A stretch of DNA of 64,000 nt from Loktanella sp. M215. GTDB taxonomy: Bacteria > Pseudomonadota > Alphaproteobacteria > Rhodobacterales > Rhodobacteraceae. Every line of letters begins with the position of its first letter. The stretch's first letter is position 1. The notes under the pieces are model-generated. The model worked only from the letters and a program-made list of their open reading frames with translations, was not told where the DNA came from and searched no databases. Shown here piece by piece: positions 8,122-19,422 of the stretch. The stretch is from NCBI RefSeq assembly GCF_021735925.1, contig NZ_WMEA01000007.1:62001-126000 (forward strand), read 5' to 3'. A program made the translations under genes and the position numbers.

Positions 8122-9243
8122 ATGTCGGACCTACTGCGTACCCCGCTACATGATCTGCATATATCGCTTGGCGCCAAGATGGTGGAATTTGCCGGGTATT
8201 CGATGCCAGTGCAGTACCCGATGGGCGTGATGCAAGAACACACCCACACCCGCGAAAAGGCCGGTTTATTTGACGTCAGTCATATGGGTCAGGTCATCAT
8301 CAAGGGACCTGATTTCCAGTCGGCTGCACAAGCGCTGGAGACTCTGATCCCCGTCGATATTATGGGCTTGGCGTTGAACCGGCAGCGGTATGGTTTCTTG
8401 ACCAATGATGCGGGCGGGATCATGGATGATCTGATGCTGGCCAACCGCGGCGATCACATTCTAGTCGTTGTGAATGCTGCATGTAAATCCGATGACATCG
8501 CGCACCTGAAAGCCAACCTGAGCGATTGCGCCGTGAGTGAAGTCACGGATCGCGCCTTGCTTGCCATACAGGGCCCAGCATCAGCGGCGGTATTGGCAGC
8601 ACTCGACCCTGCGGCCGCTGAAATGCGATTTATGGATGTCGCGGTGTTGTCGTTCGACGGTGTTGCGTGCTGGGTTTCACGGTCCGGGTATACTGGCGAA
8701 GATGGATACGAAATTTCGGTGCCGGCCCATCAAGCGACAGCTCTTGCTGAACGGCTGCTGGCTCATCCTGATGTGGCACCAATCGGTCTTGGGGCCCGCG
8801 ACAGCCTGCGCCTTGAAGCTGGGCTATGCCTCTATGGTCACGACATCGATACGCTGACGACACCGACACAAGCGGCACTGAATTGGGCAATCCAGAACGT
8901 GCGGCGCCGCGACGGCGCGCGGGAAGGGGGCTTTCCCGGCGCACCCGTTATTCTGGACGAATTGCAGGACGGTGCTGAACGTAAACGGGTCGGATTACGG
9001 CCAGACGGGCGCGCGCCGATGCGGGAAGGCGTGACACTTTTTTCTGGAATCGACGATGCTGCGCCTATTGGACAGATCACGTCCGGGGGGTTTGGTCCGA
9101 CAGTCGGGCGCCCGATCGCGATGGGCTATGTGCCTGTCGCCCACGCCCAAAACGGTACGATTATTTATGGCGAACTAAGAGGTAAACGTCTGCCACTGAC
9201 GGTCGTGGCCCTACCGTTCACGCCGCACAGTTTCAAACGCTGA
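8122..9243 (+). CDS. gcvT: Glycine cleavage system T protein, aminomethyltransferase
   Basis: This 373-residue tetrahydrofolate-dependent aminomethyltransferase transfers the methylene group from the H-protein-bound aminomethyl to THF, releasing ammonia. The N-terminus (TPLHDLHISLGAKMVEFAGY) and FDVSHMGQ are family signatures. SRSGYTGEDGYEISVP (about residues 190-206) and LGARDSLRLEAGLCLYGHDI (about 217-237) form the folate-binding core. The C-terminal GQITSGGFGPTVGRPIAMGYV domain is present. Length is normal. The ATG at 8122 follows GAGAGGG. It is the first gene of gcvTHP under the glycine riboswitch. Confidence 0.97.
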   Translation: MSDLLRTPLHDLHISLGAKMVEFAGYSMPVQYPMGVMQEHTHTREKAGLFDVSHMGQVIIKGPDFQSAAQALETLIPVDIMGLALNRQRYGFLTNDAGGIMDDLMLANRGDHILVVVNAACKSDDIAHLKANLSDCAVSEVTDRALLAIQGPASAAVLAALDPAAAEMRFMDVAVLSFDGVACWVSRSGYTGEDGYEISVPAHQATALAERLLAHPDVAPIGLGARDSLRLEAGLCLYGHDIDTLTTPTQAALNWAIQNVRRRDGAREGGFPGAPVILDELQDGAERKRVGLRPDGRAPMREGVTLFSGIDDAAPIGQITSGGFGPTVGRPIAMGYVPVAHAQNGTIIYGELRGKRLPLTVVALPFTPHSFKR

Positions 9244-9260
9244 ATCGACGGAGAGACAAA

Positions 9261-9620
9261 ATGAAATTCACTGAAGAACACGAATGGCTACGTCCAGAGG
9301 GCGATGTTGTGGTTGTTGGGATCACTGCACATGCGACCACCCAGTTGGGCGATATCGTCTTTGTGGAACTGCCAGAAGTCGGGGCGATCGTCGCGAAAGA
9401 TGACGAGGTCGTCGTGATCGAAAGCGTCAAGGCCGCGTCTGACATCATGGCGCCGCTTGATGGTGAAATCGTCGAGGTGAACACCGCCTTGGCTGAAAAC
9501 CCAGCCCTTGCCAATGAAGCCAGCGGCGACGCGGGTTGGTTTTTCAAGATCAGGCCGTCGAACCCGTCACAGATGGACGCTTACATGGACGAAGCCGCCT
9601 ACAACGCAATGATTGCCTGA
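9261..9620 (+). CDS. gcvH: Glycine cleavage system H protein (lipoyl carrier)
   Basis: This 119-residue lipoyl-domain protein shuttles the aminomethyl intermediate between P, T and L proteins. The lipoylated lysine is Lys57 in [11 protein letters not shown], and the start [10 protein letters not shown] is canonical. It lies 17 bases after gcvT with GGAGAGA ahead of its ATG, and gcvP follows 14 bases later. No L-protein gene (lpd) is present in the window, as is usual for this operon, since dihydrolipoamide dehydrogenase is shared with other complexes. Confidence 0.97.
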   Translation: MKFTEEHEWLRPEGDVVVVGITAHATTQLGDIVFVELPEVGAIVAKDDEVVVIESVKAASDIMAPLDGEIVEVNTALAENPALANEASGDAGWFFKIRPSNPSQMDAYMDEAAYNAMIA

Positions 9621-9634
9621 ACGCCGGAGCTGAC

Positions 9635-12478
<2,844 letters not shown>

Positions 12479-12661
12479 AGAACTGCCAAAGTCGTGTTGC
12501 CGACGATTTTAGCTGCGGGCCGACAGCGTTTCTAGAATCCTGTGTGACAGGCCTCCGTGGCACAGGGGTCGTACGGGATCGCGTTTGCTATGCGTATTTT
12601 CGTCCGTGCGACGGCTGATGGCAGGATAAAACCGCAAGGTTCAAGACTGGCCGACTAAAAG

Positions 12662-12793
12662 ATGAAGCTCAGCGCAAACATTGCACAGATCTTTCAGGTG
12701 AATTCAAACCGCATATGCGGGGCCTGCGGGCTTTGCACTGTGCCTGACCGGACGGTACCGGACGGACTGTCAGCCTTCTGTCATATTCTGTGA
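12662..12793 (+). CDS. Small cysteine-cluster ORF (hypothetical)
   Basis: This 43-residue frame reads MKLSANIAQIFQVNSN, then RICGACGLCTVPDR. The C-x-x-C-x-x-C spacing resembles one half of a [4Fe-4S] site, as at the N-terminus of FrhB/F420-hydrogenase beta-type proteins. It could be the decayed 5' end of such a gene or a chance ORF. It lies in the 397-base gap between gcvP and the FNR-type box. The ribosome site is weak (AAAAG). Expression is unproven. Confidence 0.25.
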   Translation: MKLSANIAQIFQVNSNRICGACGLCTVPDRTVPDGLSAFCHIL

Positions 12794-12798
12794 CGGCG

Positions 12799-12812
12799 TT
12801 GATCCACATCAA
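12799..12812. promoter_or_regulatory. FNR/FnrL-type box (TTGAT-N4-ATCAA)
   Basis: TTGATCCACATCAA is an exact match to the FNR/FnrL/Anr consensus. It lies 64 bases before the ccoI start, with no other gene in between. In Rhodobacteraceae FnrL activates cco genes when oxygen is low, so this site most likely drives the whole ccoISNOQP operon. The core promoter was not identified. Confidence 0.85.
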
Positions 12813-12875
12813 TCGGTGCTCCGATCCTTCGTGTAAAACTTGAGGTCACATATCACGTAATCAGGAATAAACGGG

Positions 12876-15146
12876 GTGTCAGGGATCGGAACACATCCGC
12901 GAACATGCAGCGACGACATCTTGCAGTTGTCTTCGCGTGCATGGCGGGAAGCCGAGGCCCGTTCCACTGTGCGCACGCTGTCCGACGGTCGGGGGCAGTG
13001 CGTCCTGTCGATCCCGGACTTGCGATGCGGGGGGTGCGTCGCCACGATCGAGCGTGCCCTGAATGCACGCACGGATGTCGCATCTGCGCGGGTGAACCTG
13101 ACCCTGAAGCAGGCGGTTGTGACCTTCGCCGATGCAGACACTGATCCCACATCCGTCATCTCTGCGCTGACCCTGCTTGGATATCCTGCAATCCCTGCGG
13201 ATCAGGGCCAATCGCAGGAAGGCGATACCGACACCGTCGGTCGCGGCCTGTTACGCGCGATCGCCGTGGCCGGGTTCGGTGCGATGAACATCATGATATT
13301 GTCGGTCGCCGTCTGGTCAGGTGCCGCTGGTGAGACGCGAGACACGTTTCACCTGATCTCTGCACTGATCGCCGTCCCGGTCGTGGCCTATGCCGGTCAA
13401 CCGTTCTTCCGGTCAGCGTTGCAGGCATTGCGGGTGGGGCGGCTCAATATGGATGTGCCGATCGCTGTCGCCGTCATTCTGGCTTTGGCATTGAGCCTGG
13501 TCGAGACGATGCGGGGCGGCGAGCAGGCCTTTTTCGACGCTGCCGTGACCCTGCTCTTCTTTCTTCTGTCGGGCCGTTACCTTGATCATCTGATGCGGGA
13601 ACGAGCACGCAGTGCGGTATCCGGGCTCGCGCGATTGTCGCCACGCGGGGCGATGCTGCGCCAGTCCGGTGGGATGCTGACCTATGTGCCGCTCAGCGCG
13701 ATTTCACCCGGTGCGATCATAGCGATTGGCCCGGATGAACGTGTACCGGTCGACGTGCGGATTGTCGCGGGCTTCACCGATCTGGACCGGTCCCTTGTGA
13801 CCGGCGAGGCGATGCCGGTGCCGGCTGGCTTTGGTGACACGCTGGAGGCCGGAACGCTGAACCTGACCGGTGCCGTCGAGGCCGAAGTCCTGCGGTCTGC
13901 GGAGCAGTCATTTCTTGCACAGATGATGCACATGCAGTCAGAGGCCGAGACCGGTCGTGGCACCTACGTGCGCATCGCCGACCGCGCCGCGCGTCTTTAT
14001 GCGCCGGTCGTGCATCTGCTGGCACTGGCGACATTCGTCGGATGGGTCCTTGCCACAGGGGACTGGCACACGTCGGCCTTTGTCGCGATCAGCGTTCTGA
14101 TCATCACCTGTCCATGTGCACTGGGTCTGGCTGTGCCGGTGGCGCATGTGGTGGCCGCCGGACGACTGATGCGCATGGGCATCCTGATGAAAGATGGATC
14201 CGCGCTGGAGCGGCTCGCCGATATCGACCGCGTGGTTTTCGACAAGACGGGGACGCTGACCATAGGCACGTCAGCTGTCGGTTTAGGCCCCGATGATCCG
14301 GCACTCCGCCCCGCAGCCAAGGCCTTGGCTTCGAAGTCGGTCCATCCTGCCGCCCGTGCGATCGAGATGAGTATCGCTGAACGGCCCTGCCAGCTGGACG
14401 ATGCAACCGAAGTGCCGGGGTTCGGCATCGCTGGTTGCGTGGACGGACGTGCCGTGAGGCTGGGTCGTGCGGACTGGGTCGCGGACATCAGTGTGCAGGC
14501 CAAAGGTCGTGCAAGTCCCGTCTTCGCCTTTGCGGATGGACCTGCGATGTCGTTCGACCTGACAGAGACTCTGCGCCCCGGTGCAGTCGATGCGATCAGG
14601 TCATTTGCCGCGGCACGGATTCCCGTTGCCATGCTGTCTGGCGATATCGCGGCGCGGGCAAACAGCATTGCGAACCAACTGGACATCTCCGACGTGAAGT
14701 CGGGTCAAACACCCGCCGATAAGATTGCGGCGCTCAATGACCTGCGGGACGGTGGTTCTCGTGCGCTGATGGTCGGTGACGGATTGAACGATGCGGCGGC
14801 GCTTGCGGCCGCGCACGTGTCAATGGCACCCTCCAGCGCGTCGGACGCCGGACGGACGGCCGCGGATTTCATTTTCCTGCGGGATGGGCTTGATGCCGTG
14901 CCGGCCGCCTGGCGCATGGCACGCGCTACCGCGCGGATCGTGCGGCAGAACTTCGCGCTCGCCATCGCCTACAACTGCATCGCGATCCCACTGGCCATGG
15001 CTGGTCTGGTGACGCCCTTGATTGCAGCACTCGCGATGTCGGCGTCGTCGCTTCTTGTGATCGGCAACGCCCTTCGGCTGAACCGCGCCGCACAGCCGCG
15101 CCAAACGCCTGCACCCCGCCTTGGCGGGTCGCAGGTGCCCGCATGA
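12876..15146 (+). CDS. ccoI: Copper-transporting P1B-type ATPase for cbb3 oxidase assembly (CcoI/FixI)
   Basis: This 756-residue heavy-metal P-type ATPase begins with a metal-binding domain whose site is RCGGC (residues 50-54). The transmembrane metal motif CPC lies near 412-414 (ITCPCALGLAVPVAHV). The phosphorylation motif DKTGTLT follows near 455, and the hinge MVGDGLNDAAAL is present. CcoI/FixI exports Cu+ to the periplasm for the CuB centre of the cbb3 oxidase. Identity as CcoI rather than a detoxifying CopA rests on the overlap with ccoS and the following oxidase genes. The GTG start at 12876 is preceded only by a weak AACGGG site. Confidence 0.93.
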   Translation: MSGIGTHPRTCSDDILQLSSRAWREAEARSTVRTLSDGRGQCVLSIPDLRCGGCVATIERALNARTDVASARVNLTLKQAVVTFADADTDPTSVISALTLLGYPAIPADQGQSQEGDTDTVGRGLLRAIAVAGFGAMNIMILSVAVWSGAAGETRDTFHLISALIAVPVVAYAGQPFFRSALQALRVGRLNMDVPIAVAVILALALSLVETMRGGEQAFFDAAVTLLFFLLSGRYLDHLMRERARSAVSGLARLSPRGAMLRQSGGMLTYVPLSAISPGAIIAIGPDERVPVDVRIVAGFTDLDRSLVTGEAMPVPAGFGDTLEAGTLNLTGAVEAEVLRSAEQSFLAQMMHMQSEAETGRGTYVRIADRAARLYAPVVHLLALATFVGWVLATGDWHTSAFVAISVLIITCPCALGLAVPVAHVVAAGRLMRMGILMKDGSALERLADIDRVVFDKTGTLTIGTSAVGLGPDDPALRPAAKALASKSVHPAARAIEMSIAERPCQLDDATEVPGFGIAGCVDGRAVRLGRADWVADISVQAKGRASPVFAFADGPAMSFDLTETLRPGAVDAIRSFAAARIPVAMLSGDIAARANSIANQLDISDVKSGQTPADKIAALNDLRDGGSRALMVGDGLNDAAALAAAHVSMAPSSASDAGRTAADFIFLRDGLDAVPAAWRMARATARIVRQNFALAIAYNCIAIPLAMAGLVTPLIAALAMSASSLLVIGNALRLNRAAQPRQTPAPRLGGSQVPA

Positions 15147-15340
15147 CAATTCTGGCGTTCCTGATCCCGATTACGCTGGGCATGGGGGCTGTCGGGCTGT
15201 GCGTCTTCTTCTGGTCGCTGCGCAGCAACCAGTACGACGACCTGTCAGGCGACGCTGAACGCATTCTCTTCGACGACGACTACCCGCTTCCGGCTGCATC
15301 TGCACGCCCGTCCAACACGACCAAGGAGACCGCGCCATGA
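15143..15340 (+). CDS. ccoS: cbb3-type cytochrome oxidase assembly protein CcoS
   Basis: This 65-residue protein has one N-terminal membrane helix (ILAFLIPITLGMGAVGLCVF) followed by the signature WSLRSNQYDDLSGDAERIL. CcoS is needed for insertion of haem and copper cofactors into CcoN. Its ATG overlaps the ccoI stop (ATGA) and its own stop overlaps the ccoN start, so all three are translationally coupled. Confidence 0.95.
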   Translation: MTILAFLIPITLGMGAVGLCVFFWSLRSNQYDDLSGDAERILFDDDYPLPAASARPSNTTKETAP

Positions 15341-16989
15341 TGTCCAACCTCACCAGCACCGAACGCGCGAGGGCCATGCTGATCACGGGCGCGGGCGTGC
15401 TGATCGGCCTGACGATGGCCGCCGTGGGCCGCAACGATCCCATGGGTGCACATGGCTGGATCATCCTGCTGTTCTGCGGCGTGCTGTTCTTCCTCGTAGG
15501 CCAGAAGCTTTACGATGCAGAGCCTGTCGAGGATCGCAGCACATCCTATTACGACGATCCCACGAAGGTCGGAATCCTTCTCGCCCTGTTCTGGGCCGTC
15601 GTCGCGATGGGCATGGGTGTGTGGGTGGCGTCGCAGCTGGCCTGGCCGGATCTGCGGTTCGACGCGGCCTGGTCCAGCTTTGGCCGCATCCGCCCGGTGC
15701 ATACGTCCGGCGTCATCTTTGGCTTTGGCGGCAATGCCCTGATTGCCACATCCTATCACATCATGCAGCGCACCAGCCGTGCACGGATGCCGGACCAGGT
15801 CTCGCCCTGGTTCGTGTTGCTGGGGTTCAACCTGTTCTGCGTGGTTGCCGCCAGCGGCTATCTGATGGGCATCACGCAATCCAAGGAATATGCAGAGCCG
15901 GAATGGTATGCCGACCTGTGGCTGGTGATCGTCTGGGTGGTTTATTTCGTGCTCTACATCCGCACACTCGCCCGCCGGAATGAGCCGCACATCTACGTCG
16001 CCAACTGGTATTACCTTTCGTTCATTCTGGTCGTGGCGATCCTGCACATCGTCAACAATCTGGCGATCCCGGCGTCCTTCTCTGGCGCCAAGAGTTATTC
16101 GGCCTTCTCGGGCGTGCAGGATGCGATGGTGCAGTGGTGGTATGGCCACAACGCGGTCGCCTTCTTTCTGACGACCGGTTTTCTTGGCATGCTTTACTAT
16201 TTTTTGCCCAAGCGGGCAGGGCGGCCGATCTATTCCTACCGCCTGTCGATCCTGTCGTTCTGGGGCATCGTATTTTTTTATATCTGGGTCGGATCGCACC
16301 ACCTGCATTACACGGCACTGCCGCAATGGGTGCAGACGCTGGGTGTCACGTTTTCGGTCATGTTGCTGGTCCCCAGCTGGGCCTCGGCGGGCAATGCGCT
16401 GATGACCCTCAACGGGGCGTGGCACAAGGTCCGCGACGACGCGACCCTGCGCTTCATGATGGTGGCGGCCGTGTTCTACGGGTTGTCGACATTCGAGGGG
16501 TCGTTCATGGCGATCCGCCCGGTCAACGCCCTGTCGCATTACACCGACTGGACGGTCGGTCATGTCCACTCCGGGGCGATGGGGTGGGTCGCGATGATCA
16601 CGTTCGGGTCGATCTATGCGCTGACGCCCATGCTGTGGCGACGCGAGGCGATGTATTCATGGAAAGCGGTCGAGTGGCACTTCTGGTTGGCCCTTTCGGG
16701 GACGGTCATCTACGTCTTTGCGATGTGGAACGGCGGCATCACCCAAGGCCTGATGTGGCGGACATATACCGAGAGCGGCACACTTCGCTTTTCATTCGTC
16801 GATACGCTGATTGCGATGCATCCCTACTATATCGCACGGGCCTTTGGCGGGCTGCTGTTCTTTGCGGGGGCCTGCATCTGCTTCTGGAATGTCGTCATGA
16901 CGATCCGGCGCGTGCCGCATCACGCCCTGGCCATCGACTATCCGACCACATCCGAAGCCATGGAGCCGGCAGTGCCGGCGGCGGAGTAA
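15337..16989 (+). CDS. ccoN: cbb3-type cytochrome c oxidase subunit I (CcoN)
   Basis: This 550-residue catalytic subunit has about a dozen membrane helices and contains haem b, haem b3 and CuB. Visible metal-ligand regions include WWYGHNAVAFFLT (CuB His), GSHHLHYTALPQW (His pair) and HVHSGAMGWVAM (haem ligands). It reduces O2 to water with high affinity under microoxic conditions. The N-terminus carries an extra helix typical of alphaproteobacterial CcoN. It overlaps ccoS by 4 bases; ccoO follows after 4 bases. Confidence 0.97.
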   Translation: MMSNLTSTERARAMLITGAGVLIGLTMAAVGRNDPMGAHGWIILLFCGVLFFLVGQKLYDAEPVEDRSTSYYDDPTKVGILLALFWAVVAMGMGVWVASQLAWPDLRFDAAWSSFGRIRPVHTSGVIFGFGGNALIATSYHIMQRTSRARMPDQVSPWFVLLGFNLFCVVAASGYLMGITQSKEYAEPEWYADLWLVIVWVVYFVLYIRTLARRNEPHIYVANWYYLSFILVVAILHIVNNLAIPASFSGAKSYSAFSGVQDAMVQWWYGHNAVAFFLTTGFLGMLYYFLPKRAGRPIYSYRLSILSFWGIVFFYIWVGSHHLHYTALPQWVQTLGVTFSVMLLVPSWASAGNALMTLNGAWHKVRDDATLRFMMVAAVFYGLSTFEGSFMAIRPVNALSHYTDWTVGHVHSGAMGWVAMITFGSIYALTPMLWRREAMYSWKAVEWHFWLALSGTVIYVFAMWNGGITQGLMWRTYTESGTLRFSFVDTLIAMHPYYIARAFGGLLFFAGACICFWNVVMTIRRVPHHALAIDYPTTSEAMEPAVPAAE

Positions 16990-16993
16990 GCTC

Positions 16994-17770
16994 ATGTTGA
17001 AAACCCTTCTCAAGCCCTTCGCCCGTGTCTTCGAGTTTCAGGCCAAGACCCATTACCGGATGGAACGGCATTCGATGGCGCTGACTGGAGGCATCATCCT
17101 TGCCGCCGGTGTCGGTGGCTTTGTCGAGATCGCACCCTTGTTCACCATCGACGACACGGTCGAGGATGTGGCGGACATGCGGGTCTACACACCGCTGGAA
17201 CAGGCCGGGCGCGATATCTACATCCGCGAGGGGTGCTATGCCTGCCATAGCCAGATGATCCGCACTCTGCGCGACGAGGTGGAACGCTACGGTCCCTATT
17301 CGCTGGCCGTGGAATCGAAATACGACCACCCGATGCTGTGGGGATCAAAGCGCACGGGACCGGACCTCGCGCGGGTCGGAGACAAGTATTCCGATGACTG
17401 GCAGGTGCGTCATCTGATCAATCCGCGCGATCTGGTACCGCAATCCGTGATGCCACAATACGCCTTCCTGCTGGAGACCTCGCTGCGCACCGACGACCTG
17501 CCGGGCAGGCTCGATGCGCTGCGCATGGTGGGCGTGCCCTATACCGATGACATGATCGCCAACGCGGCCGACGATGCGCTGGGGCAGGCGCGGCCCGATG
17601 GTGACCGCGCGAGTGGTGTGCTGGACCGATACGGTGAGGCGACCGCAGTGCGCGCCTTTGACGGGCAAGGCGATCGTCTGACCGAAATGGACGCGCTGGT
17701 CGCGTATCTTCAGATCCTCGGGAATCTGACCGATGTGGCGCAGAATACCCAGCCGATGGCAGAGGAGTAG
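16994..17770 (+). CDS. ccoO: cbb3-type cytochrome c oxidase subunit II (CcoO, mono-haem)
   Basis: This 258-residue membrane-anchored cytochrome c has one N-terminal helix (GGIILAAGVGGFVEIAPLF) and a single haem site REGCYACHSQM (Cys81, Cys84, His85). A later Met in QSVMPQYAFL is a plausible distal ligand. It relays electrons from CcoP or soluble cytochrome c to CcoN. Length and motif are standard. ccoQ starts on the base after its stop. Confidence 0.97.
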   Translation: MLKTLLKPFARVFEFQAKTHYRMERHSMALTGGIILAAGVGGFVEIAPLFTIDDTVEDVADMRVYTPLEQAGRDIYIREGCYACHSQMIRTLRDEVERYGPYSLAVESKYDHPMLWGSKRTGPDLARVGDKYSDDWQVRHLINPRDLVPQSVMPQYAFLLETSLRTDDLPGRLDALRMVGVPYTDDMIANAADDALGQARPDGDRASGVLDRYGEATAVRAFDGQGDRLTEMDALVAYLQILGNLTDVAQNTQPMAEE

Positions 17771-17980
17771 ATGATGGACATGACCCACGAATGGTATGTC
17801 GCGCTGTCCAAGTCGTTTGGCCTGTTCTGGCTGCTGGGCCTGTCGGCCGCGATCACGGCCTATGCCTTCTGGCCCTCGCTTGGCGGCCGGTTTGACAAGG
17901 CTGCCAACAGTATCCTCGACGATGAGGACGGGCCAGCGCAGCCTACCGCGACCAAGCCGGAGGACGAGGCATGTCGGTAA
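17771..17980 (+). CDS. ccoQ: cbb3-type oxidase small subunit CcoQ
   Basis: This 69-residue protein has one membrane helix (KSFGLFWLLGLSAAITAYAF) and the family tail WPSLGGRFDKAANSILDDED. CcoQ stabilises the complex and helps CcoP join. It abuts ccoO and overlaps ccoP by 10 bases, in the canonical order N-O-Q-P. Confidence 0.93.
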   Translation: MMDMTHEWYVALSKSFGLFWLLGLSAAITAYAFWPSLGGRFDKAANSILDDEDGPAQPTATKPEDEACR

Positions 17981-18843
17981 AGGATCGCGATCCCCTGACC
18001 GGGCACCAGACGACCGGGCATGACTGGAACGGCATCACGGAGCTGAACACCCGAGTTCCACGCATCGTGTGGTTCTTCATTATCGTGACACATCTGTTCG
18101 CGCTGCTCATGTGGATCCTGCTTCCGACGTGGCCGCTGGTCACGACCTATACAAAAGGTCTTCTTGGTTTCGATCAGCGCGACGTGGTCAAGCAGGATAT
18201 CGTGCTTGCGAACCTCGCCCGTGCCGACTGGGCAGACCGCATCGCGACGCTTCCCACGGCTGACATCCTGAAAGACCCTGAACTGATGGCCCGGGTGACG
18301 GGGACCGCCCACCAGATTTTCGGTGATAACTGCGCCGGCTGTCATGGTGTCGATGCGGCCGGTGGTCCGGGGTTTCCGAGCCTTATCGATACCGCCTGGC
18401 TGTGGGGCGGTGACACCGACACGATCATGGAGACGCTGCGCGTCGGCATCAATGCGACCCACCCCGACACGCGGTATGCACAGATGCTGGCCTTTGGTCG
18501 CGACGGTATCCTACCGCGCGACGATATCCGTCTTGTCATCGATTACGTCCAGTCGCTGTCCGGTACGGCCGCACCCGCAGACCGGATCGCCGCGGGAGGA
18601 GAGATTTTCGCGAATAACTGCGCCGCCTGTCATGGAGAGAATGGTCACGGCAACACGGACCTCGGCGCACCAAACCTGACCGACGCGTTCTGGATCTACG
18701 GTGGTGACGACAAAGCAATGTACGAAACGATCTGGGGCGGTCGGCAAGGCTGGATGCCCACTTGGGAGGACCGCTTGTCCCTGACGGAGCGCAAGATTCT
18801 CGCCGTTTACCTGCAACATCTGGGTCAGGAGGCACTGCAATGA
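17971..18843 (+). CDS. ccoP: cbb3-type cytochrome c oxidase subunit III (CcoP, di-haem)
   Basis: This 290-residue protein has a membrane helix near residues 35-58 (IVWFFIIVTHLFALLMWILL). It has two cytochrome c domains with haem sites NCAGCHGVD (about 120-125) and NCAACHGEN (about 216-221). It accepts electrons from periplasmic cytochromes. The N-terminal WNGITELNTRVPRIVW is a CcoP signature. Its stop codon is immediately followed, in the same reading frame, by the remnant of a dehydrogenase. The expected downstream ccoG and ccoH are absent. Confidence 0.97.
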   Translation: MSVKDRDPLTGHQTTGHDWNGITELNTRVPRIVWFFIIVTHLFALLMWILLPTWPLVTTYTKGLLGFDQRDVVKQDIVLANLARADWADRIATLPTADILKDPELMARVTGTAHQIFGDNCAGCHGVDAAGGPGFPSLIDTAWLWGGDTDTIMETLRVGINATHPDTRYAQMLAFGRDGILPRDDIRLVIDYVQSLSGTAAPADRIAAGGEIFANNCAACHGENGHGNTDLGAPNLTDAFWIYGGDDKAMYETIWGGRQGWMPTWEDRLSLTERKILAVYLQHLGQEALQ

Positions 18844-19341
18844 CGGACATCATCCGCCCGCTTGCGGGCCGCCCCGAACTTCATCCTGCGGGTCAACGGG
18901 CTTGGCTGCCTGATTGGCATGCAGGAGGCGGCAAAGCAATTCATCCGCCAGGGCACGCCCGGCAAGATCATCAATACCGCGTCGGTCGCGTCCCGTCAGG
19001 GCTTTGACAATGTCGCGCCGTACTCGGCCTCGAAGTTCGGGGTCGTTGCACTGATCCAGTCTGGCGCGAAGGATCTGGCCAAGCACGACATCACGGTGAC
19101 CGGATTCGCGCCGGGCGTGGTGGCCACGGAAATGTGGGAAGAGGTCGACCGTGACCTTATCGAGATCGGCGCGGCAAAAAAGGCCGGACAGGCGATGGAA
19201 GCGTTTTCGGCCAATATCCTGAAAGGCCGCGTCGCGAAGCCCGTAGATATCACCGGCACGACGACATTTCTTGCGTCGAAGGACAGCGACTACATGACCG
19301 GCCAGATCGTGATGATCGACGGAGGAATGACGCTGGTGTGA
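18844..19341 (+). pseudogene. N-terminally deleted short-chain dehydrogenase/reductase
   Basis: From about 18875 the frame reads NFILRVNGLGCLIGMQEAAK and continues with INTASVASRQGF, the catalytic PYSASKFGVV (Tyr and Lys) and FAPGVVATEMW, ending in GQIVMIDGGMTLV. This is the C-terminal two thirds of an SDR. The Rossmann glycine motif and about 100 residues are missing, so it cannot bind NAD(P). The frame is the same as ccoP's, with only the ccoP stop between them, and the break lies within about 30 bases of that stop. The best match in the window is the intact SDR at 27888, which shares DYMTGQ, IDGG and a similar EIG-KAGQA segment. It marks a deletion junction. Confidence 0.85.
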
Positions 19342-19422
19342 CGGAGCACCGCGACAGAAAGGCCATGACGGTTTTCGCGTACTGATACGAGCGCCCCTTT
19401 GGGCATGGTGGGAGAGAGACTG

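Noticed and set aside
12876..15146. CopA copper-resistance ATPase
   Set aside because: The 4-base overlap with ccoS and the following ccoNOQP genes indicate the oxidase-assembly type (CcoI/FixI).
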